This document shows, in pieces, positions 13,242 through 19,199 of a stretch of DNA of 33,737 nucleotides (the stretch's first letter is position 1; the number at the start of each line of letters is the position of its first letter). The notes beneath the pieces were generated by a model, which was not told the DNA's origin, searched no databases, and saw only the letters and a list, made by a program, of their open reading frames with translations. Position numbers and translations under genes: made by a program. Source of the stretch: a virus. The stretch lies in the IMG/VR virus record IMGVR_UViG_3300049912_000046, positions 1 to 33,737 of that record; one strand, given 5' to 3'.

Positions 13242-13943
13242 ATGGCCTATTCTACTTTAGCAGATCTCAAAAAGCAGATACCCGAAAAGAACATCATCGA
13301 GTTGACGAACGATGCCGGAACGGGGCCTCCAAAGAAACTCGCTTATACCTCCGGAGGAACCCATGTCATCGCTGCCGGCGATACGGTCGTTGGCGCTACG
13401 AGTGGAGCTCACGCACTGGTTGAAGAAGTCGTTCTCTCAACCGGAACCTGGGCCGGCGGCACCGCCGCAGGAGATCTCTATCTCAGCGACCAGGTCGGAG
13501 ATTTCGTGGCCGAAAAGTTAAAAATCGGCTCCGATGCTGATGTTGCCACGATCGCCGCAAATTCTACCGATACTGTTTATGGAGTTGATACGGATAAGGT
13601 CACCGAAGCGATCGCCAAGGCCGATGCCCTGATCGATTCCTATTGCGGCGAGGTGGCCGAAGTTCCATTTACGACCGTCCCTGCAATCATTAAACAGCAT
13701 TCAATCACGATCACAATTTATTTTCTCTATACGCGCAGGGGTGTAGCGCCCGAGATCGTTAAGGACAATTACAAGGATGCGATCGCTCATCTGAAAGATA
13801 TCTCAACCGGGAAAGCAACTCTCCCGCCGATCACCGAGGCCGACTTTGACGAGCAGATCAAGACGGATCGAACGAATGACGATCGGAAAATGACAATGGG
13901 TAAAGCGAGCGACGGGTCCAGCGGCAAGCTGGATAATTACTGA
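13242..13943 (+). CDS. Head-tail connector, DUF1320/Mu gp36-like, with inserted domain
   Basis: 233 residues. The two ends match Mu gp36/DUF1320: MAYSTLADLKKQIPEKNIIELTND at the start, then VDTDKVTEAIAKADALIDSYCGEV, VPAIIKQHSITITIYFLYTRR, and a tail with YKDAIAHLKDISTGKATLPP. Usual members are about 130-150 residues. Here about 80 extra residues (about 28-107) sit in the first loop and read as a small beta domain (GDTVVGATSGAHALVEEVVL, GTWAGGTAAGDLYLSD). Such GTWAGGTAAG modules occur in phage fibres and decoration proteins. The protein bridges portal and tail completion proteins. The inserted domain could project from the neck. Confidence 0.83.
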   Translation: MAYSTLADLKKQIPEKNIIELTNDAGTGPPKKLAYTSGGTHVIAAGDTVVGATSGAHALVEEVVLSTGTWAGGTAAGDLYLSDQVGDFVAEKLKIGSDADVATIAANSTDTVYGVDTDKVTEAIAKADALIDSYCGEVAEVPFTTVPAIIKQHSITITIYFLYTRRGVAPEIVKDNYKDAIAHLKDISTGKATLPPITEADFDEQIKTDRTNDDRKMTMGKASDGSSGKLDNY

Positions 13944-14026
13944 AAATGAGAAGATGAGAAGATGCGAAGATAAGAAGTTTCCCAGCTTCATAACTTCATA
14001 ACTTCATAACTTCATATCTTCTAAAG
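13944..14026. repeat. GAAGATGAGAAG / AACTTCATAACTTC palindromic spacer, copy 4
   Basis: Shorter relative of the copies at 13090 and 9974. It ends just before the ribosome site (AAAGGAC) of the portal gene. Confidence 0.85.
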
Positions 14027-14032
14027 GACAGT

Positions 14033-16192
14033 ATGGTAACCAGAGCAAAGAAGAAACCAAACACCGACGAAATCGCGACTTACCAGAACGATATTACGCA
14101 GTACTACATCGGTCGCGTTCTGATCAATCCCGATACGGTACTTTCGACCGAGGCCGCGGGGCAGGGACTTAAGGTCTATGCGGAACTCGAGCGCGACGAC
14201 CGGGTCTATTCTGAGATGCAGAAGAGAAAGCTTGCCGTTATCGGCAAAGAATGGTCTATCGAGCCTGCAAGCGAAGATACCCAGGATGTCAAGATTGCCG
14301 AATTCGTAGAAAATAATTTTAAAGAAATCAAATTTGACAGGGCTTGCGAGGAGCTCCTCGATGGCATTCTCATGGGTTTTAAGGCTTCCGAGATTATGTG
14401 GGATTATTCCGAAGGGGATATCTGGATCAAGGAATTTCGCGGTCGGGATTCCCGCCGGTTCACATTCGGATTGGAAAATCAATTACGGCTTCTCACCTAT
14501 AAAAACATGCTCGAAGGCGAAGAAGTTCCCGACCGGAAATTTCAACTCTTCCGATTTGGTGAGAAGAATAATAACCCCTTCGGCATGGGCCTCGGGAACA
14601 AACTCTACTGGCCTGTCTGGTTCAAAAAAAACGGCGTCAAGTTCTGGGCCGTATTCTTAGAAAAATTCGGCCAACCCACTCCCTGGGGAAAATACCCGCC
14701 CGGGACCGAAAAGGCCAAACAAGACGATCTTCTCGATTGCCTGAAGGCCATGCAGACCGATCAGGCCATCATCACGCCTGATACGATGATAGTCGAACTC
14801 CTGGAGGCCGCCCGGACGAGCTCAGTCGATAGTTACGAAAAATGGGGAAACTTCTGGAATACCGCCATTACGTTGGTTATCCTCGGCCAGGAGGCCACAA
14901 CCGTAGGGACTCCCGGAAAGCTCGGAGAAGAGACCGCACGTTCCGATGTCCGCCAGGAATATGTCAAGGCCGATGCCGACCGCCTCTCCGAATGGCTCAA
15001 CGATCAATCGATCAGATGGATCGTCGATTACAATTTTCCGAATGTCAAAAAATATCCAAAATTCTGGAAGGAGGTCGAACCGCCTGAGGATCTCGAAAAA
15101 CTTTCTAAGGTTCACCAGGTCATTCTGCCGATGCTTGATGATGTACCAATGAAATTCATCCATGATACCTATTCGATTCCGATGCCGGAAGGAGACGAGC
15201 CGGTTCTTATCCAGAAGGCGGCCCCAACGCCCTTCGGGTTCGCTGAAAATAGGAAGATGCGAAGATACGAAGGTGCGAAGATGCGAAGATACGAAGATAA
15301 GAAGATAAGAAGCTGCGAAGATTCAAACCTTCATAACTTCACAACTTCCCATCTTCACAACTTCTCATCTTCTTTCCTCGAAGCCGACTGGGTATCTGAA
15401 TACATGAAAAATCTCGCACCCTCCCTCGGTGCGCTGAAGAAAGATGCACTCAGTAAGATCGAGGGATGGCTTCGTAATCAGTCCTCGCCGCCCTCGGAAG
15501 AAGAATTTACCTCGGCCATCAAAGGGATCCTCGGCGATGCCTACAAAAATATCGATAAGATTGCCGTAACCGAATCCGTCGGCGCGATCTACCAGGCATA
15601 TAAAGCCATAGAAGGTTTGACGGCGACAGTTGGCTTCGAAGGTGCGGATATTCGTGCGATCAACTTCCTCTCGAATCTCGATCACTTTTATCTTTCAAAA
15701 TTTATTGACAATCCCGATGCCCAGGCAGCTCTCATGGATTTCTTAAAAACCCGCTACCTCGAGGGAGGCGAAGGACTTTTTGGGGCAGGCGATCCGAAAG
15801 CGATCGCAGAGCTGAAAAACCTTCTCTCCCAGCAAATGACAGATCTCGAGGGATACCAGATCAATCGGATCGTGGACACGGGAGTCGTCCGGATCCAGAA
15901 CTGGAGCCATATATCTCAACTCCATGATGCCGCAATCGCTGAAATCGAAATCATCGAACCGACCCAGGAGTGCGCCTTCTGCGCCATGATGAACGGCAAA
16001 ATCATCCAGGTCGACGTCGCCTATAAAAATATGATGGACCAGGCGAACATGACCCCGGATGAATACCAGACCTTCCTCGGGGAGAACCAGAGCATCCTGG
16101 AAAATATTCAGAATTATGTGGATCAGGGGCTTTTGCCTCCTTATCATCCGCACTGCCGCGGGACGATTGTAATGAGGACAACTAACCAGTGA
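14033..16192 (+). CDS. Portal protein fused to MuF head-morphogenesis protein (DUF935 + MuF)
   Basis: 719 residues. Residues 1-400 match Mu gp29/DUF935 portals: KRKLAVIGKEWSIEPAS, CEELLDGILMGFKASEIMW, FGMGLGNKLYWPVWFKKNG and WFKKNGVKFWAVFLEKFG. It forms the dodecameric ring through which DNA enters. Residues about 448-719 are a MuF domain ending in ECAFCAMMNGKII and PPYHPHCRGTIV, with the family's Cys/His cluster. It binds the inside of the portal and is packaged in the capsid. Between the two, residues about 406-447 are encoded by a palindromic spacer of the GAAGATGCGAAG type. In Mu these are two genes, so either the spacer served as the join of an old gene boundary or it entered a natural fusion. 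Confidence 0.9.
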   Translation: MVTRAKKKPNTDEIATYQNDITQYYIGRVLINPDTVLSTEAAGQGLKVYAELERDDRVYSEMQKRKLAVIGKEWSIEPASEDTQDVKIAEFVENNFKEIKFDRACEELLDGILMGFKASEIMWDYSEGDIWIKEFRGRDSRRFTFGLENQLRLLTYKNMLEGEEVPDRKFQLFRFGEKNNNPFGMGLGNKLYWPVWFKKNGVKFWAVFLEKFGQPTPWGKYPPGTEKAKQDDLLDCLKAMQTDQAIITPDTMIVELLEAARTSSVDSYEKWGNFWNTAITLVILGQEATTVGTPGKLGEETARSDVRQEYVKADADRLSEWLNDQSIRWIVDYNFPNVKKYPKFWKEVEPPEDLEKLSKVHQVILPMLDDVPMKFIHDTYSIPMPEGDEPVLIQKAAPTPFGFAENRKMRRYEGAKMRRYEDKKIRSCEDSNLHNFTTSHLHNFSSSFLEADWVSEYMKNLAPSLGALKKDALSKIEGWLRNQSSPPSEEEFTSAIKGILGDAYKNIDKIAVTESVGAIYQAYKAIEGLTATVGFEGADIRAINFLSNLDHFYLSKFIDNPDAQAALMDFLKTRYLEGGEGLFGAGDPKAIAELKNLLSQQMTDLEGYQINRIVDTGVVRIQNWSHISQLHDAAIAEIEIIEPTQECAFCAMMNGKIIQVDVAYKNMMDQANMTPDEYQTFLGENQSILENIQNYVDQGLLPPYHPHCRGTIVMRTTNQ
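15250..15375. repeat. GAAGATGCGAAG / CTTCATAACTTC palindromic spacer inside the portal-MuF gene
   Basis: 126 nt (42 codons), with left arm units AAGATGCGAAGATACGAAG and right arm units CTTCATAACTTCACAACTTC. It is the same family as the intergenic copies at 9974, 10918, 13090 and 13944, but here read as protein (RKMRRYEGAKMRRYED, then SHLHNFSSSF). It lies exactly between the portal and MuF domains. Confidence 0.9.
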
Positions 16193-16254
16193 TCAGTGAT
16201 CGGTCACTGATAACTGATGACTGATGACTGATCACCGATTACTAACAACCAATA
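16193..16254. repeat. CAGTGATCAG / CTGATGACTGAT palindromic spacer, copy 1
   Basis: Units of 7-8 bp (CAGTGATCGGTCACTGATAA, then CTGATGACTGATGACTGATC) form a self-complementary spacer ending at the next start codon. Confidence 0.8.
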
Positions 16255-16257
16255 AAT

Positions 16258-16713
16258 ATGATTGAAACCAAAATCAAAATCGAAATCGTAGGCAAACTCG
16301 CCAAGGAACTCATCGATCATCCGGCGGAATTTTCGCGCACAACGATTTGGGCAGGCATGACAAAATTAGTCGAAACAATCGAGGCCCGGGCAAAAAAAGA
16401 GGCCCCCGTAAAGAGTTCTAATCTTTTTAGGTTGATTACGAGTTGGGTCTCACCCGATGGAATAAAAGGAACGGTAAACTCGGGCGCGCCTTACTCGGAG
16501 TTCGTTCATCGGGGTACCGGAACCTTCGGTCCGTTTCATCAGAGAATTTTTCCTGTGTCAAAAAAGGCCCTTTTTTGGCCTGGAGCACTTCATCCGGTCA
16601 GATCGATAAAAGGAATGAAACCGAATCCTTTTTTTGATAGGGCATTGAAACAAATAACCCCCCAGAAAGTCTTTGACGATGGGGTCTGGGGATTTCTCAG
16701 GAAAATGCAGTAA
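16258..16713 (+). CDS. Tail completion / neck protein (HK97 gp10-like)
   Basis: 151 residues. The pattern is that of HK97-gp10/Mu gpG-like neck proteins: a helical first half (WAGMTKLVETIEARAKKEAP), then the hallmark VKSSNLFRLITSWVSPDG, IKGTVNSGAPYSEFVHRGTG, and a C-terminal FFDRALKQI helix. The phrase 'YSEFVHRGTGTFGP' is nearly diagnostic for this family (members typically read YA.yvE.GT). It probably stops the head or seals the tail tube at the neck. There is no clear ribosome site because a spacer repeat abuts the start; translation may depend on reinitiation after the portal gene. Confidence 0.83.
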   Translation: MIETKIKIEIVGKLAKELIDHPAEFSRTTIWAGMTKLVETIEARAKKEAPVKSSNLFRLITSWVSPDGIKGTVNSGAPYSEFVHRGTGTFGPFHQRIFPVSKKALFWPGALHPVRSIKGMKPNPFFDRALKQITPQKVFDDGVWGFLRKMQ

Positions 16714-16768
16714 TCAGTAATCAGTGATCAGTAATCAGTGACTGATAACTGGTGACTGATAACTGATT
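16711..16768. repeat. CAGTAATCAGTGATCAG / CTGATAACTG palindromic spacer, copy 2
   Basis: Same family as 16193-16254. The left arm AATCAGTGATCAGTAATCAG pairs with the right arm CTGATAACTGGTGACTGATA. Confidence 0.8.
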
Positions 16769-16786
16769 TCAGAGAGCGAAGCGACC

Positions 16787-17239
16787 ATGAGTTATACCAT
16801 CACGCAAATTGAAGATGCGATCATCACTACGCTGAAAGCGTCGGCGATGAATACCTATTGCAAAAAGATCGATTCCTATCAGATCGAAGGCGGCGACCTC
16901 GAAGACCAGATCCGAATCTTCGCAGGCCAGCTCCCGTGTGCTCTGATCATTTATAACGGCACGCCGGAATTTATTCATTCGATGTCCGGGATCCAGGATA
17001 TGCCCCTGGGTTTTTCGATTCTCCTCTGTGCCCAATCCCTTCGTGGTGGTGGACAGGCGAGAAAGTCTGCGATAGGCGTATATAAGATGATCGATGACCT
17101 GAGATCAATTCTAAGCAACAATAACTGCGGACTCGAAATAGATCCGCTTTTGCCGACAAATGTGAAAGGCGAGGTAAACACTAAAATGTTCTCGGCGTAT
17201 TCGATGGAATTCAAAACGCAGTGCCGGTATGCATTATAA
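16787..17239 (+). CDS. Tail terminator-like protein, Mu gp37/DUF1834
   Basis: 150 residues. Start MSYTITQIEDAIITTLKASA, then YQIEGGDLEDQIRIFAGQLP and CALIIYNG, a central strand PLGFSILLCAQSLRGGGQAR, helix SAIGVYKMIDDLRSIL and the C-terminal VFSAYSMEF-like strand. This is the usual layout of DUF1834 (Mu gp37). Such proteins cap the tail tube or join it to the neck. The gene order gp36, portal/MuF, gp10-like, gp37 then tube supports this. The ribosome site is weak (GAGCGAAGCGACC). Confidence 0.8.
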   Translation: MSYTITQIEDAIITTLKASAMNTYCKKIDSYQIEGGDLEDQIRIFAGQLPCALIIYNGTPEFIHSMSGIQDMPLGFSILLCAQSLRGGGQARKSAIGVYKMIDDLRSILSNNNCGLEIDPLLPTNVKGEVNTKMFSAYSMEFKTQCRYAL

Positions 17240-17255
17240 AAAATAAAGTAATTTA

Positions 17256-17327
17256 GCAACTGGGTTCGGAGTTCGGAGTAAAAGATTTAAGACTCCGAAC
17301 TAAATTTCTCCGAACTAAATTACTCGC
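17256..17327. repeat. GGTTCGGAGTTCGGAGT / CTCCGAACTAAATTTCTCC palindromic spacer
   Basis: Left arm TTCGGAGTTCGGAG, right arm ACTCCGAACT units. The same motif was incorporated into the start of the terminase gene at 4205-4240. Confidence 0.75.
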
Positions 17328-17338
17328 CGGAGAAGACA

Positions 17339-17461
17339 ATGGCTGAAATAAGAGTTCTAAAAGCGGCCACGTATATTGACGTCGACGCCGATGGACCAGA
17401 AGAGAGCGAGCTTCAATATCCGAATGGCGAATTCACGCCCTATGATGAAACCGCGGAGTAA
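17339..17461 (+). CDS. Very small acidic protein
   Basis: 40 residues: MAEIRVLKAATYIDVDADGP, then a strongly acidic tail (PEESELQYPNGEF, DETAE). GGAGAAG lies seven bases upstream of the ATG, which supports translation. It lies between the gp37-like and tube genes, where Mu-like phages have a small protein (gp38). No family can be assigned. Two spacer repeats flank it, which suggests it was retained as a coding island. It may be a structural cap or a tube-assembly helper. Confidence 0.55.
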   Translation: MAEIRVLKAATYIDVDADGPEESELQYPNGEFTPYDETAE

Positions 17462-17537
17462 ATCAGTGATCAGTAATCAGTCTTAAGAAGTGATCAGTGA
17501 TCAGTGATCAGTAACTGATAACTGATAACTGATAACT
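17462..17537. repeat. CAGTGATCAG spacer, copy 3, with TCTTAAGAAG core
   Basis: CAGTGATCAGTAATCAG units followed by AACTGATAACTGATAACTG. It contains ATCAGTCTTAAGAAGTG (17476-17492), whose exact reverse complement occurs at 18557-18573 on the other side of the tail tube gene. Confidence 0.8.
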
Positions 17538-17543
17538 TTATTT

Positions 17544-17560
17544 TTTGCCCTTTGGGCAAA
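17544..17560 (+). promoter_or_regulatory. Hairpin directly before the tail tube ribosome site
   Basis: TTTGCCC-TTT-GGGCAAA, a perfect 7-bp stem, ends one base before GGAGG (17561-17565). It may protect the message end or hold the ribosome site open for this high-copy protein. This is an inference. Confidence 0.5.
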
Positions 17561-17570
17561 GGAGGACAAA

Positions 17571-18500
17571 ATGCCATCAAGAATATTTGCGACACAATTA
17601 GCAGCGATAATAGAGGAAACCGAAGGGACCCCAGGGACATTGGCTGCCGCCCAGGCCATACTCTGTAAAGCCATCGCCTTTACACCGACCCAGGAACAAT
17701 ACCAGCGCGAACTCTTAAGAGGATCCCTCTCAAGAGATCCGAGTGTCTCCGGGAAACGCTCTGCCAAACTCGCATTCACCGTGGAAATGAGAGGCTCCGG
17801 CACACCAGGCACCGCGCCGGATTATGGGCCGCTTCTCAAAGGATGCGGCTTTTCGGAGACGATATCGCCCATTGTTTCTGTTACTTATAAACCTGCCACG
17901 GCATCGATACCATCCTTAACCGTTGCGGCCTACATGGATGGGATCAGGAAGTTGATTTTCGGAGCACGGGGGACCGTAAGATTCGAAATGGTTGCCGGCC
18001 AGCCGGGGCTCATGCATTTCGAATTTGAGGGAGCCGATTTCGTTGTAGAAACCTTAGCCCTGTTAACGGGAATTACTTATACGGCCATCGTTCCGCCGGC
18101 TTTTTTATCAGCGGGATTGCTCCTGAATGCCTATGCAGCTATCTGCTCGAAAGTCGAAATCGATGTGGCAAACGTCCTTCAGAAGCGTGAGAGCATCAAT
18201 AAGTCGTCAGGTTATATCAGTACATTGATTACGGGGAGAAATCCCAAGGGTTCAATGGATCCCGAGCTTCCCCTGATTGCCACACATGATTTTTATGGTC
18301 TTTGGAGGACTCCCGGAACCCTTGGTTCTCTGGCCCTGGCAGCCACCGGATCAGCAGGAAACATCGTTTCCGTATCCTGCCCAAAAGTACGCTATGCAGC
18401 GATCGCCCCTGGAGATCGCGGCGGGTTAAGAATGCTCGGCCTTGATTTTGAGCCGACTCTCAGCGCAGGAGACGACGAAATCTCAATCGCTCTAACATAA
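17571..18500 (+). CDS. Major tail tube protein
   Basis: 309 residues with a strong AAAGGAGG site. The sequence is beta-rich with the tube-protein layout: N-terminal IFATQLAAIIEETEGTPGTL, then KRSAKLAFTVEMRGSG, YGPLLKGCGF, and the RGTVRFEMVAGQPGLMHFEF strand pair found in tube proteins of siphophages and GTA-like particles. The C-terminus LRMLGLDFEPTLSAGDDEIS is also typical. It polymerises as hexameric rings around the tape measure. It is followed by the tail chaperone and tape measure genes, the fixed order in siphophages. It resembles the lambda gpV fold in layout only; the family is inferred, not proven. Confidence 0.8.
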   Translation: MPSRIFATQLAAIIEETEGTPGTLAAAQAILCKAIAFTPTQEQYQRELLRGSLSRDPSVSGKRSAKLAFTVEMRGSGTPGTAPDYGPLLKGCGFSETISPIVSVTYKPATASIPSLTVAAYMDGIRKLIFGARGTVRFEMVAGQPGLMHFEFEGADFVVETLALLTGITYTAIVPPAFLSAGLLLNAYAAICSKVEIDVANVLQKRESINKSSGYISTLITGRNPKGSMDPELPLIATHDFYGLWRTPGTLGSLALAATGSAGNIVSVSCPKVRYAAIAPGDRGGLRMLGLDFEPTLSAGDDEISIALT

Positions 18501-18506
18501 AAAAAG

Positions 18507-18613
18507 TAATCAGTCATCAGTTATCAGTTACTGATTACTGATCACTGATCACCGGTCACTTCTTAAGACTGATCACTGATCACTGATCACTGATCACTGA
18601 TTACTGATCACTT
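18507..18613. repeat. CAGTAATCAG / CTGATCACTGATCAC palindromic spacer, copy 4
   Basis: Left arm AATCAGTCATCAGTTATCAG, long right arm of GATCACTGATCAC units. It includes the inverted copy of the 17-bp motif found at 17476-17492. Confidence 0.8.
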
Positions 18614-18636
18614 CTTTTGGGGAAAAGGAGGACCCT

Positions 18637-18978
18637 ATGTCTCTTAAAGAAAAAATTATTAATTATCTTCAAAGCGATCGCCGAAAAGAATACCACATTC
18701 CCGAATTCGGAGAGACGATCTATTTCACACCTGTGACCGTCCTCGAGATGGAAAAAATCATGACGCTTTCCGGAGGCGGCACCAGCTCCAAAGACTTTCA
18801 TCTCTGGACGATCATCGAAAAAGCCGAGGATGAAAAAGGCCAGAAGATCTTCTCTATCGAGGATAGACCCTATCTTGAGAAAATGGATTGGTCGATCGTC
18901 TCGAGGATCTCAAACGAGATACAAAGAACTATCTCGTTTGATGAAGCAAAAAAAAACTCATCAATAACTCCTTCCTGA
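18637..18978 (+). CDS. Tail assembly chaperone, short form (lambda gpG analogue)
   Basis: 113 residues with a strong AAAAGGAGG site. The sequence MSLKEKIINYLQSDRRKEYH, then FTPVTVLEMEKIMTLSGGGT, WTIIEKAEDEKGQKIFSIED and ISNEIQRTISFDEAKKN matches the small helical chaperones that sit between tube and tape measure genes and keep the tape measure soluble. The zero-frame ends at 18978, but a slippery A-run near the 3' end opens a longer reading frame with a clear family signature, so this is the zero-frame product. Confidence 0.82.
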   Translation: MSLKEKIINYLQSDRRKEYHIPEFGETIYFTPVTVLEMEKIMTLSGGGTSSKDFHLWTIIEKAEDEKGQKIFSIEDRPYLEKMDWSIVSRISNEIQRTISFDEAKKNSSITPS

Positions 18979-19106
18979 AAAACCTGTTCGCTCTCGCCGA
19001 CAAAAAGCGAACGACCCTTACAGGGCTAAGAGATCTCTCAATGGAAGAATTTCAATACTGGATCGCTTTTTATGAGATTCAAGCGGAAGAAATCAAAAAT
19101 GGCTGA
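18637..19106 (+). CDS. Tail assembly chaperone, -1 frameshift product (lambda gpGT analogue)
   Basis: Slipping back one base within nine adenines (18948-18956) after codon 106 continues the protein for 50 more residues: KLINNSFLKNLFALADKK, then GLRDLSMEEFQYWIAFYEIQ, then AEEIKNG, stopping at 19104-19106. The total is 156 residues. The 'LSMEEFQYWIAFY' helix is the usual second domain of these chaperones and would otherwise have no start codon. Programmed -1 frameshifting between the two chaperone forms is known from lambda and most long-tailed phages. The frame and slippery site are directly visible; the efficiency is unknown. Confidence 0.85.
18948..18957 (+). other. Slippery site for programmed -1 frameshift
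   Basis: Nine A then C. In zero frame the codons are GCA AAA AAA AAC; after slippage they are AAA AAA AAA CTC. It sits 21 nt before the zero-frame stop. Confidence 0.85.
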
Positions 19107-19112
19107 TGGCAG

Positions 19113-19192
19113 TAAGAGCAGGGACACCTCCCATATTTTTGACATTATAAAAAAAATAAGGATTGATAAAAATATGGGAAATGTCCCTATGG
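19113..19192. repeat. REP-like hairpin repeat before the tape measure gene
   Basis: GGGACACCTCCCATATTTTT pairs with AAAAATATGGGAAATGTCCC apart from a mismatch; the loop is about 36 nt. It is a close relative of 2428-2535. The tape measure ATG follows within 10 bp, so its ribosome site (GGAG) lies at the foot of the hairpin. Confidence 0.85.
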
Positions 19193-19199
19193 AGATCGT

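Noticed and set aside
14021-14482. Minus-strand frame of 153 residues in the portal gene
   Set aside because: It is a shadow of a well-supported portal sequence.
9974-18613. CRISPR array
   Set aside because: The repeats are degenerate, palindromic in long arms, and separated by genes rather than by uniform spacers.
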